Below are positions 42,523 through 53,715 of a DNA stretch of 64,000 nucleotides, piece by piece. The DNA lies in the NCBI RefSeq assembly GCF_965363235.1, contig NC_134846.1, positions 61,059,121-61,123,120 on the forward strand. Direction: 5' to 3'. The position numbers were made by a program, and so were the translations under genes. The DNA is from Mytilus galloprovincialis. Lineage: Eukaryota; Mollusca; Bivalvia; Mytilida; Mytilidae. Numbering within the stretch: the first letter of the stretch is position 1; every line of letters starts with the position of its first letter. Below the pieces are notes generated by a model. The model worked only from the letters and a program-made list of their open reading frames with translations. It ran no database searches and was not told the DNA's origin.

Positions 42523-44650
42523 GGGTTACACTAATGACTGGACCGAATGACAGGACCGAATGACAGGACCAAATGAAAAATGCTAATAACTTTTTCATTT
42601 CTCAAAGGATTGATCTCAAATTTGAAATATAATAAGATTTCATCATTTGAGATATGAGGGGGGAAAGGAGGGGTCCTGATCCCGAAATCCCGGGCTTAAA
42701 AACACGAAATCCCGAGGTCCCGAATTTAAATAAAGTAACTCCCGACGTCCCGAAATCAGAAAAAAAGAATTCCCGGATCTCGAAAGGGTCAATCCCGAAA
42801 TCCCGAGCTTAAAAACACGCGATCCCGGAGTCCCGATAAAGGTCCTATCCCCCCTCAGATATAGATTTAAGAAAATAAATTAAAAAGTTTTTTAAGAAAC
42901 TTTAGAAAACGTGACATGACCAACTTTGATAATGACAGGACCAACATCGAGAATGACAGGACCAAATAAAAATGCTAAAACTTTTTTATTTTTCATAGCA
43001 ATTATTTCAGATTTGAAATATAAAATGGTATGTCATATTTTGAAACCAAAATGTTATAATAAATATAGATTTATTTTCAAAAACTTTCGAAAACGTGACA
43101 TGACCATCGCTGACTGACAGGACCAACCTCGACAATGCCCGGACCAGATGAAATTGCTAATTTCTCTTTTATTTCTCAAAATATTTTACTGAAATTTGAA
43201 ATATAATAAGATTTCATCATTTGATAAATAGATTTAAGAAAAAAAAATTAAAAAAAAAATTGTAAGAAACGTTAGAAAACATGTCACGGTGACATGACCA
43301 ACTCTGATAATGACATGACCAACATCGACAATAACAGGACCAAATAAAATGCTAATAACTTTTTTTATTTTTCAAAAGAATTCTCAGAATTGAAACATAA
43401 GATGATATGTCACATTTTGAAACATTTATGTTATAAAAAATATAGATTTATTTTCAAAAACTTTCAAAAACTTTCAAAAACATGACATGACCATCCGCGC
43501 TGACTGGCATGACCAACCTCGACAATGACGGGAACAAATGAAATTACTAATTATTCTTTTATTTCGCAGAATATTTCTCTGAAATTTAAAAAGTATAAAA
43601 AGCTTTGCTGAAATGTGACCTGTATAACGTTGTCAATAACAGGACAATCCTCGACAATTAACATGATTTATGACAGGACCAAATAAAAATGCTAATAATG
43701 CATAACATTTGTCAGAATATTCCTCTCATATTTGAAATAATGACAATTTAGACCATTTTGCACATCATATAAGAAAAATATAGAAAAAAAGCGTATTGAA
43801 AGCTTGCGGTTGTGTGACCTGACCAACATCGACTATGATCTAACATAATAAAGTTTGGATTTCGCTTTTTGTTCATTTTTTTTACCTGAAGATTAACATG
43901 AAATGAAACGCACCATCGGTTTTGACTCGTATATAAAGAAATCTATATTTATTATAACATTTTGGTTTCAAAATATGACATACCATTTTATATTTCAAAT
44001 CTGAAATAATTCCTTTGAAAAATAAAAAAAGTTATTAGCATTTTTATATGGTCCTGTCATTCTCGATGTTGGTCCTGTCATTATCAAAGTTGGTCATGTC
44101 ACGTTTTCTAAAGTTTCTTAAAAAACTTTTTAATTTTTTTTCTTAAATCTATTTATCAAATGATGAAATCTTATTATATTTTAAATTTCAGAAAAATATT
44201 TTGAGAAATAAAAGAGAAATTAGCAATTTCATCTGGTCCGGTCATTGTCGAGGTTGGTACTGTCAATCAGCGATGGTCATGTCACGTTTTCGAAAGATTT
44301 TGAAAATAAATCTATATTTATTATAACATTTTGGTTTCAAAATATGACATACCATTTTATATTTCAAATCTGAAATAATTCCTTTGAAAATTAAAAAAGT
44401 TATTTGCATTTTTAAATGGTCTTTCATTCTCGATGTTGGTCCTGTCATTATCAAAGTTGGTCATGTCACGTTTTCTAAAGTTTCTTAAAAAACTTTTTAA
44501 TTTTTTTTCTTAAATCTATATCTCAAATGATGAAATCTTATTATATTTCAAATTTGAGATCAATCCTTTGAGAAATGAAAAAGTTATTAGCATTTTTCAT
44601 TTGGTCCTGTCATTCGGTCCTGTCATTCGGTCCAGTCATTAGTGTAACCC
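42523..44650. mobile_element. Mutator-like element, non-autonomous, 9-bp target duplication
   Basis: 2128 bp from GGGTTACACTAATGACTGG to its inverse. The flanking direct repeat TTGCTTCTT is perfect on both sides (42514-42522 and 44651-44659). The outer 133 bp of the two ends are identical. Inverted arms extend to about 715 bp each (left to about 43450 without the nested insert, right from about 43935) with a distinct centre. The arms are built from sub-repeats with AATGACAGGACCAA and (A/T)-rich blocks. Mirror ORFs at 42926-43117 and 44263-44454 arise from the arms. Long TIRs and a 9-bp duplication are the signature of MULEs. No transposase. Confidence 0.9.
42656..42856. mobile_element. 201-bp nested element in the left arm of the MULE
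   Basis: Begins GAGGGGGGAAAGGAGGGGTC and ends GGTCCTATCCCCCCTC, with the target duplication AGATAT on both sides (42650-42655, 42857-42862). The other MULE arm shows the empty site (inverse of TTGAGATATAGATTTAAG at 44505-44525). Interior has repeated GATCCCGAAATCCCGGGCTT-like and TTAAAAACACG units. Non-coding. Confidence 0.88.
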
Positions 44651-44659
44651 TTGCTTCTT

Positions 44660-46365
44660 TGCAATGGTATTTTACTCGTTTAGCAAACAGCCCTCAAGCT
44701 GGCACATATTATGTTTTAATGTACAACCGACTTATAATAATATCATACATGATACAATGTATGTACAGTCAGAGACTCTGGTACAGTGTACTGCTCAGTC
44801 TGCTACTAACTTCAGATTTTATATATACCGGGTGGTGCTCAGTCTGCTGCTAACTTCAGATTTTATATATATACCAGGTGGGTGTGTTATACTCCATGGA
44901 CTGAAGTTGTGGAGGATATAATGTGTATAAACCTTCTGTCCATTACGCCTTGTGTCTGTTACAGTCAGACCATCATCAAGGGTGATAAAGGGTTATTTTT
45001 GTGCAACGTTTTCGGCCATTTTATTTCACATGTTTTAGTGTTTTGACATTTTATTTCTCGTTTTCTCGTGTTTGGCTCGATTTCCTTGCTTCATGTTTCC
45101 CTTTATTTATTTTCCGTGTTCTGTGTCGATGCTCTTAATTTCTCGTGCATGTCCCACATTTGATTAAAAAGTCAATGTGTTATAATACCTTCTGAAACTT
45201 GTGTAATCTAATAGAAATTGATGTATATTGTTACCATTCTACTTTTGCAATATGTATGGTATTAATGAAGTCCATCAAATTACTATAAATAATAATAAAA
45301 AAAATCAAATAAGATGCAAGTAGCGGACGCTAAAAGGTGACCACAAGGTCTTCATATCCTTTAATAGTGGCTGCATGGACTCCAAGAATGGCTGAATAAT
45401 AACTTCTGGTATTTTTTCTTTAATATTTACAATTTTATTTCTCGTGCTTCTTTTTTCCTGATTTTTATTTCTCGTGCATCGTTTTTGCGATTTTTATTTC
45501 ACGTGTTTCTGTGTTCAGTACCCTGCTTAACCACCCTCATCATCGCTTTGTTGTCATGAGCCTAGGTCAGATCATCTTCAAAATCAAAAAGGGGAGGTTA
45601 TGAAGAGATGATAATTATTAAAAAAGTAGTCGATAAAAATAGTTACACTTGTATGCAAAATTGTCTGTCAAACAAGTTTCTGTAAAATATTGCCTCACAA
45701 TTTAAAATATATGTCGTCATAAATAAAAAGTGATTGTTGCATGACACCAGAAAGTTATTATGAGACAGATCATGGGTCATTGGAAGCTAAATGTGTAAAT
45801 ATATCTTTTGTTCGGTCCTTATTGTAATGATCACTCTAATCATTTGTCTTTTGATGATTTGTGGTTTCATAGATTTACCTAAAGTTAACACAAAATACAA
45901 AAAAATGCCCTAAAAACATACAAAATATAGTGTAAGTCACACCGATACATGATCTTCCAATTGCTGCTTTTTTCCAGAAAAAAGTGACGTCACAAAGCAA
46001 ATATCTTTACGTCACAATTTTCTATTTTTAAATACATTATACAGTTGTATGGTTCATAAAAATTAAGGCTGTATGTGGTAAGCAATCTTTTTCAAGTATC
46101 ATTTCCTTTCACTTTTGTTAAACATGACACACTATGACTATTTTTTTCAATGTTACCTAAATGATTCTCTTCAACTAGATGTAGTTCACATCCCTAAATT
46201 ATATACTTTAGACAGTGTTTGGCTATAAAGAACACCTACCTCTCTTACAAATATGTACATTGTTCTTGTATGCACTGAATATTTCCAACTCACAAATATA
46301 CATATCAGAACAAAACAATTGTTGTCATACAATATTTATATAAAAAGTAAAATAAAAGTACAAAA
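44660..46365. other. Intergenic, low-information sequence
   Basis: A 45-bp local duplication lies at 44790-44880 (GCTCAGTCTGCTRCTAACTT, CAGATTTTATATATA). The repeated phrase TTTATTTCTCGTGYTTC/CATC at 45050-45500 suggests an old tandem unit. The rest is AT-rich with no gene recognised. Confidence 0.45.
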
Positions 46366-46460
46366 CTCCAAGGAAAATTCAAAACAGAAAGTCCTTTAAC
46401 AAATAGCAAAATCAAAAGCTCAAACACATCAAACGAATGGAAAACAACTGTCATTTTCTT
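46366..46460. repeat. Dispersed repeat fragment
   Basis: AACTCCAAGGAAAATTCAAA, ACACATCAAACGAATGGAAA, ACAACTGTCATTTTCTTGAT: same repeat as 22091-22400, first 90 bp only. Confidence 0.7.
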
Positions 46461-47134
46461 GATTTGGTACATATAATTTTAGGTTCTTTGGTACATAAAT
46501 TTTTTATGCCATATCTTTTGACATCAAAGTAACCATGAATATTAGAAGGATCTTTGGAATAAGGCTTGTCACATTCCTATCATTTATTTTAACCCATAGT
46601 ACTTCATTTTTTAATAGGCCCTTTAAAGCTCACCTCATCCTTTACCTTATAACTTCATGAACTTGATTAAATGTGATTTCACAACGGTTTGATATAAAAA
46701 GAAGCAATGTTTCAATGAATATAGCTATGATCAGTTATTTTATGCGAGAATCAAAACAAAAACATTTAATTTTGCTAAATTGGAGTAATTTTGAAATACA
46801 TACGATTTCAGGTGTAAGTTTTGTCTCAAATGTTTCTCATTTCACATAATTTTTTGTTTTAGTATGCAACATGAAAAACACAAAAGTTATACATGTGCAC
46901 TTTAATTATTTTACATAAATGGAATCTAGAATAAGATATAAAGGTTTTTTGATTAGCTGTATTCTGATCATAAGAATTTAACATGGTCACACATTTTTAT
47001 TATAGGAAAGATTTAGGTATTTTGTTTTATTATTCTTATTAAATAATATATTATGAAATAGAATAGGTTTTAGATTGTGAATATTTTCATTTTCAATATA
47101 CAAATTTTAACAATAAAATATTTTTTACTTACAG
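46461..47134 (+). other. Upstream flank / 5' intron of the ASB gene
   Basis: AT-rich. It ends in a good acceptor, TTTTTTACTTACAG (47121-47134), immediately before the ASB coding exon, so at least part is a 5' UTR intron. The first exon was not located. Confidence 0.55.
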
Positions 47135-48304
47135 ATGTTAGAAGATTAAGCCATATGAACAAAACTTACTATCAGAATGCCCAATGATCAACTGTCTCTT
47201 CTTGATGCCATAGCAAGAAATGATGTAGAAACTGTTAAATTGTTTATTTTTGGACATCAGATCTGTCCTGACTTTGTTTTTAAAGGCCGTAGTCCAGTAG
47301 TTGTAGCGGCAACTAATGGCGGAGAAGAAATACTTGATATTTTAATACAAAGTAAATGTGATTTAAACTTACCTGATTTTACTGATGAAACTTGGAGAAA
47401 ACATCCAATACACATTGCTGCAGCAAAAGGCTTCCTAGGATTTGTGAAAAAGTTAGTTAACAATGGTGTCAATGCTAATAGTTTGGATTTAGAAGAGAAA
47501 ACAGCCCTGCACTGGGCAGCATCATTTGGTCATGTCAGTGTTATAGATTACTTGATCTCAGCCGGTGCCTCTGTCAATGCCACTCAGGTAGATGGATTTA
47601 CTCCATTACATTGTGCTGCAGCACTAGATCATGATGAGGCTTGTAAAATTATCATAGAGAATGATGCACAACTGAATGCTATAGATGATGATGGATGGAC
47701 TCCAGTACACCATGCAGCAGCATATGGACATTTCTCTGTCGTCAAAACTTTACATGAAGCTGGAGCTTCATTATTATTGAAAACACCTATAAATGACAAT
47801 ACTTTACATATATCATCGTACACGTCAACAAAATATAAAGTTGACATTTTGAGATATCTAGTTCAATGCAAAGTTCCATTGAATGATAGAGATGGTTATG
47901 GCAATACAGCTTTACATATAGCATGTACACATAACCTTTATGAAAATGCTAAATGTTTAATAGAGTTAGGGGCGGAGTTGGACACATGTGATGACTATGA
48001 TGATTCTCCTCTTTTAAGTGCTGCATGTGCCTATGACAATCACAATATTGTATCTCTGTTGATAAAATCTGGGTACAACTGTAGTAAAGAAATGTGGATA
48101 CATGAAGAACGATTTCCACTAGCTCTGGCAAATGATTTATCTCTGGTATCAACACTGAAATATTATGCATCATTTCCAAGAACACTTCAGGAACTGTGTT
48201 GTTATTGTGTATTAAGACATATGGGCCAGCAGTCCAACACTAAAATAAACAGTTTACCTATCCCTGAATCGTTAAAATTACAGTTAAAGGAGATAATAAA
48301 ATAA
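47135..48304 (+). CDS. Ankyrin repeat and SOCS box protein (ASB family)
   Basis: The exon starts at 47135 after the acceptor; the start codon is 47177 and the stop ends at 48304 (375 residues, uninterrupted). A 4-codon upstream ORF (ATG at 47135) precedes it. About eight ankyrin repeats: 38-67, 74-103, 106-136, 139-169, 172-202, 206-238, 240-271, 273-305. TPLHCAAA, TPVHHAAAYGH and TALHIACTHN are the clearest. The C-terminus 331-375 is a SOCS box: BC box TLQELCCYCVLRHMG (L337, C341) and Cul5 box LPIP at 360-363. Family role: binds a substrate through ankyrin repeats and recruits Elongin B/C and Cullin-5. The substrate is unknown and I cannot name the ASB subtype. Confidence 0.95.
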
Positions 48305-48660
48305 TTTCAAATGTTTCTTCATAAAACTTTTATTCATTTAGAACATACCATAATAGAGATATTTCGACAAAGAGAATTTAAGAAAGGAAGATTTATGCAG
48401 TTGATCAGATACCATTAAGAATGTTATTTTCACGGGTGTAAAATTTTCGCGATTTTCATTTAAAAAGGTATACAAAATATTTTGGCGGTTATTATTTTGG
48501 CGGATTCAAAACTTCTATCAATACCTTTGCATGTACACTTTTAAAATTGGCATAATTTATTTTGGCGATTTTGTTCTATCCGCGAAAAATAAGCGAATAT
48601 TTACACCCTGCGAAAACAACCCGCCATACTGTAATATGAAATTTGATACTAAATAAAATA
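48305..48660 (+). repeat. ASB 3' region containing an inverted-repeat MITE
   Basis: After the stop, 48426-48635 carries a repeat with inverted ends (CACGGGTGTAAAATTTTCGCG / CGCGAAAAATAAGCGAATAT...TACACCCTGCG) and internal TTTTGGCGGTTATTATTTTG. It is a MITE-like repeat in the likely 3' UTR. A poly(A) signal AATAAA overlaps the stop (48295-48300) and another is at 48652-48657, so the 3' end may lie beyond the MITE. Confidence 0.6.
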
Positions 48661-48689
48661 TACATTACATACACCAAACATGCTTTAAA

Positions 48690-49600
48690 TATAGTTGACC
48701 TATTGCACATGAGAGAAACAAACTTAAGCATTGATCAATGAACCAAAAAAATAAGGACAAGGTCAGATGATCCTTGCCAGACAGACATGTACACCTTACA
48801 ATCATTACATGCTTTAGATATTGATTGATTTTTGAACCATGAAAATGAGGTCATGGTTTGATGATAATTGCCATACAGACATATACACATTACAATCATT
48901 CCATACACCAAATATAGTCCACCTATTGCTAATAGTATTAGAAAAAACAGACCAAAAAACAAAAATAATTAAATTTAACATTGAGAAATAAACCATAAAA
49001 ATGAGGTCAAGGTCAAATAAATCACGCCAGACTGAAATGTAAATCATTAAAAAAATTTCATACACCAAAAAAAGATGATCTATTACATACAGTATTAGAA
49101 CAACAAACCAAAACATAAAAACTTGACTATAACCACTGAACCCTGAAAATGAGGTCATGGTCAGATGATACCTGTCAGTTGGACATATACACCTACAATC
49201 ATTCCATAAAATATAGTAAACTTATTGCTTATAGTTTCTGAGATATGGACTTAACCACAAAAACTTAACCTTGTTCACTGATCTTTGAAATGAGGTCATG
49301 GTCATCTGAAAACTATCTGACAGGCATGTGGACCTTGCAAGGTATGCACACATAAAATATACTTATTTTATTTGTCATAATGAGAGAGAAATTATGAATA
49401 CTAAAAATCTTAACTTTTTTTTCAAGTTGTCACTGAATCATGAAAATGAGGTCAAGGACATTGTACATATGACTGACTAACACTTCATAACATAAAGCAT
49501 CTATATACTAAGAATAAAGGATTATGGTCTTCTACCTTCATAATAATTCAGCTTTTTAGAGGTGAGCTAACGCCGTTGACTTTCCCGATGTCAAGCTTTC
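48690..49600. repeat. Tandem repeat with AAATGAGGTCAAGGTCAGAT units
   Basis: Six diverged units anchored by (A)TGAAAATGAGGTCATGGTC at about 48755, 48840, 48995, 49143, 49285 and 49440. They alternate with GACATATACACCTTACAATC and ATTCCATACACCAAATATAG. The array ends near AGAGGTGAGCTAACGCCG (49558). This is a bivalve-type core-repeat element. Minus-strand ORFs here are artefacts. Confidence 0.75.
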
Positions 49601-50780
49601 TGTGACAAAAGTCATCTTGTATGTATCAGGTTACCAAAAGTAACTATATAAAATATTGCAGATTTTTTTAAAATATATTATTTCTATAGGAAACAATATT
49701 TTAATTTAGATTTACAGTGCATAGCCTAAATGATTGGTATGCCATTATCCCATAGATTGCAAAATATGACCAAGGACAATCTAAACCTTATCTCCCAAGA
49801 TTTGATCTGATTTGCACAGTACTTTTATAATGATGATGAAGTAGTATTTTAATGTCCAATTGCAAATATTACACACATGTAAGGGAGATAACTTGTTTTA
49901 TATGATATGAATATGAATCTTAGTTTATTCTAAACCTAAATGCTCATTGTATTATTAACATGCTTGTTCATAAGGTACCAGTCCCCAGGAAGACATGGTA
50001 CCTTTACACATTATTCTAACTAGTATGTGCTTTTAGTCCTAAAGTAAATGCAGAGTGCTTAGAAGAGATACCAATTACCAATTTTAAAGGTTTTCTTTTG
50101 ACTCTGCCAGAGATTGAATCAACAACCTAGCTCCCAAACTCTTTGGTAGTGTACAAATCATCCTTGAGTGTAAATTGAACTTACAGATTACAGAAATGAA
50201 TTTAAATGATTGATTTGATCATGGTTATCAAAAGAATCAATTTGCAACAAAGCAAAATAAATAAAGTGCTTGTGAGCACTAAAGGGTCAAGATTGTATAC
50301 ATATGGCGGGGGAACTAAAATCCAAATTTATGAATTGGTTAACCACAGTTATGGACAAAGGAAGATAACTCCAGTTTTAAATATGACTGACAATGAATGC
50401 ATTGGTATTTTAGAACCTCAGATTCCAGCAAACAAAGTATGGTTATATGAATACACAAGCACATCAATTTGTAACTAAAATATCCAAGTATTGATTTCAT
50501 TTATACATTTCTTGAAATATTCATGGATATGATGAAGATGTATAAAATAGTCATGTGGTGTGCTCCGGGCACTATGTTGTGTTAATCTAAAAAGAAGAAT
50601 TAAGACTCAAAACAGTAACTATCAACCCAGCCACATATGTGATAAGGTTTTTCTTTGCATGAATTCATTTTTTACCCCAAATTGATTGATATCTAAATAA
50701 ATTTCACCTTTTTTTCATAACACAAGAATCAAAGGAACTTGTATCTATAACGAGGTATCAACTCACAGTTTTAGATTCTA
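49601..50780. other. Intergenic, nothing firm
   Basis: AT-rich. GTACCAGTCCCCAGGAAGAC (49976) looks like part of a dispersed repeat. The 90-residue ORF at 50206-50478 has no recognisable domain. Confidence 0.45.
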
Positions 50781-50969
50781 TTACACTGTAAATAAATTCA
50801 GAAATTATTGCGTGCATTTAATATTGCGATTTTGTTAATTTAGACTAAAATGCAATTTAAATTTTTGCGTTATTCAAAAAAATGATGTTTGATTTATAAA
50901 AAATAAATAAAAATGCCGGTTTTAATTATTGCGATTATAACCCTGTTGCATTTTTCGCAATTATAAACC
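50781..50969. repeat. TTATTGCGA-type MITE fragment
   Basis: ACTGTAAATAAATTCAGAAA-TTATTGCG and TTAATATTGCGATTTTG on one side, TTAATTATTGCGATTATAAC and TTTTTCGCAATTATAAACC on the other, partly inverted. It resembles common invertebrate MITEs and is cut by the element that starts at 50970. Confidence 0.5.
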
Positions 50970-52765
50970 AGTTGCTTCGCAGGGCACAGCATTATATGAC
51001 CGCAGATGTAGAACCCTGAACAGATGGGACAAGTATGGACACAACTTTTAAGTTTGATACAGCTATAAATGTGGATTGTGATTAAATAGTTGACACAACA
51101 TAGGTTTATGTCACATTATGAATTTGGTTTAAGAAATGAAAATTAGAATTTAAAATTTTTAAATTGGATATTAAACTATTATGGTTCAATATCCAAAATG
51201 TAGATACATGATTATATTCAGGATATTATAGAATTCTAAAAATTAATTTTTTGATGAAATCAAGTAATGTTTAATTTTAAACTTTGTAGACCTCAATGTG
51301 GACCAATTTTATTAGTGAATCAAATATCAGTTGGTAGTAAAAATGAAAATACATTGTATATTGTATAAAAAAATGATTAAAGTTGATGCAACTACTATTC
51401 TATACAAAGAAAGATAACTCCAATTGAAAATTAATTGCTATTGCACAATATTGTGCAATTAGATATTTCTTGCTATTGTGCAATACTGTGCAATTGAAAA
51501 TTTCTTGCTATTGCACAATACTTGATATGATAATATTGAATCCTGATTTGGACCAACTTGAAAACTGGGCCCATAATCAAAAATCAAAGTACATGTTTAG
51601 ATAAAGCATATCAAAGAAGCCCAAGAATTTAATTTTTGTTAAAATCAAACTTAGTTTAATTTTGGACCCTTTGGACCTTAATGTAGACCAATTTGAAAAC
51701 GGGACCAAAAATTAAGAATCTACATACACAGTTAGATTTGGCATATCAAAGAACCCCATTTATTCAATTTTTGATGAAATCAAACAAAGTTTAATTTTGG
51801 ACCAACTTGAAAACTGGGCCAATAATTAAAAATCTAAGTACATTTTTAGATTCAGCATATCAAAGAACCCCAAGGATTCAATTTTTGTTAAAATCAAACT
51901 AAGTTTAATTTTGGACCCTTTGGACCTTAATGTAGACCAATTTGAAAACGGGACCAAAAATTAAGAATCTACATACATAGTTAGATTCGGCATATCAAAG
52001 AACCCCAATTATTTATTTTTTGATGAAATCAAACAAAGTTCAATTTTGGACCCTTTGGGCCCCTTATTCCTAAACTGTTGGGACCAAAACTCCCAAAATC
52101 AAACCCAACCTTCCTTTTATGGTCATAAACCTTGTGTTTAAATTTCATAGATTTCTATTTACTTTGCTAAAGTTATGGTGGGAAAACCAAAAATAATGCT
52201 TATTTGGGCCCCTTTTTGGCCCCTAATTCCTAAACTGTTGTGACCTCAACTCCCAAACTCAATCCCAACCTTCCTTTTGTGGTCATAAACCTTGTGTTTA
52301 AATTTCATTGATTTCTATTTACTTATACTAAAGTTATTGTGCGAAAACCAAGAATAATGCTTATTTGGGCCCTTTTTTGGCCCTTAATTCCTAAACTGTT
52401 GGAACCAAAACTCCCAAAATCAATCCCAACCTTCCTTTTGTGGTCATAAACCTTGTGTCAAAATTCCATAGATTTCTTTTCACTTAAACTAAAGTTATAG
52501 TGCGAAAACCAAGAAAATGCTTATTTGGGCCCTTTTTGGCCCCTAATTCCTAAAATTTTGGGACCAAAACTCCCAAAATCAATCCCAACCTTCCTTTTGT
52601 GGTCATAAACCTTGTGTTAAAATTTCATTGATTTCTATTCTTTTTTACTAAAGTTAGAGTGCGAAAACTAAAAGTATTCGGACGACGACGCAAGACAACG
52701 ACGACGCCAACGTGATAGCAATATACGACCAAAAAATTAAAAGTTTTGCGGTCGTATAAAAACTC
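50970..52765 (-). mobile_element. Hairpin-ended tandem-repeat element, copy C
   Basis: Most complete copy. It begins GCTTCGCAGGGCACAGC and TGACCGCAGATG, with three 35-bp TTGTGCAAT units (51430-51530). About four 115-125-bp units with GGACCAACTTGAAAACTGGG follow (51540-52050). Four 160-bp core repeats come next (TAAACTGTTGGGACCAAAAC at 52071, then 52232, 52392, 52551). It ends GACGACGACGCAAGACAACG and the hairpin ATACGACCAAAAAATTAAAA / TTTTGCGGTCGTAT (52722-52757). Non-coding. Confidence 0.8.
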
Positions 52766-53094
52766 TGAATTAACAGTAATGCACTCTTGGTTATTTTCTC
52801 TTAAGTGAATAACAATAAGTTCTGATTGCTTAATGCATCCCATTATGGATATTAAACCAATAGTCTAACAACTTTTTCATTTGGTGTGGGAACAATGAAA
52901 TTAACTGTAAACAGATTCTCAAATTGCCAACTATGAAATATTGCATAACATATTTGATATTTTCAGTATAAAACAACATAAAAGTTTTGAACTTGAAGCA
53001 AATTAAGAGAAAAAGAAAAATTCACTCCCTACAAGGATAAGTGTTTCAAAGGATTATAGAATCACAACAATTGGAATCATGCATTAACATCATT
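52766..53094. other. Unassigned AT-rich stretch
   Basis: Nothing recognised. Confidence 0.45.
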
Positions 53095-53715
53095 CCTTTG
53101 AATTGTTTTTACATTTGTTATTTTTGGACCTTTTATAGCTGACTATGCAGTATGGTTTTTGCTTGTTGTTGAAGGTGACCTTTTAGTACCTATTAACTTT
53201 GTCACTGGTGGAGTTCCTATTGGCAATTATACCACATCTTCTTATTTCTATAGAGATGTTATCAATCTCTCCACAAAAAAAAAAAACACAAATCTTTCCT
53301 CACACAATGCTGGTCAATAAGTTACGATCCAAATGAGCTAAAAATTAGCACACTTTATTCTCTACTAAAAAGGTGAAAGGAACACTATACAAGTTTCTAG
53401 CACATTTAATTCTGTGCTGATGAAGAGAAACAAACACTTTTGAAGTTTAATGTGACCTCCATTTTCACTTTACTAGTACATATTTTGTTTGGTAGCCAGC
53501 TGAACCTGCCTCTGGGTGTAGGATTTTCTCACTGTGTTGAAGACTCATTGTTGGTCTTTTGGCTGTTTCTGCCATTTGGTCAGGTTGTTATCACTTTGAC
53601 ATGTTCACCATTTCCAAACTCAATTTTACTGAATAATTTTCTAGCATATTTTATCCTGTGCTTAAGAAGTGACACAAACACTGAACAAGTTTCAAATAGA
53701 TTTTATTTGTGATCT
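53095..53715 (+). repeat. Retroelement 3'-end repeats
   Basis: 53140-53240 (TAGCTGACTATGCAGTATGG, GTTGAAGGTGACC, ATTGGCAATTATACCACATC) is a mussel-type retroelement end, shared in part with 35885-35945. 53497-53626 (ACCTGCCTCTGGGTGTAGGA, TTGGTCTTTTGGCTGTTTCT) is a second end block. The 90-residue ORF at 53440-53712 reads through it and is not a gene. Confidence 0.55.

Noticed and set aside
42926..44454. Two near-identical 63-residue ORFs (42926-43117 plus, 44263-44454 minus)
   Set aside because: They are the same sequence read from the two inverted arms of the Mutator-like element; no transposase similarity.
50206..50478. 90-residue ORF
   Set aside because: No domain, no codon bias, lies in repeat-derived intergenic DNA.
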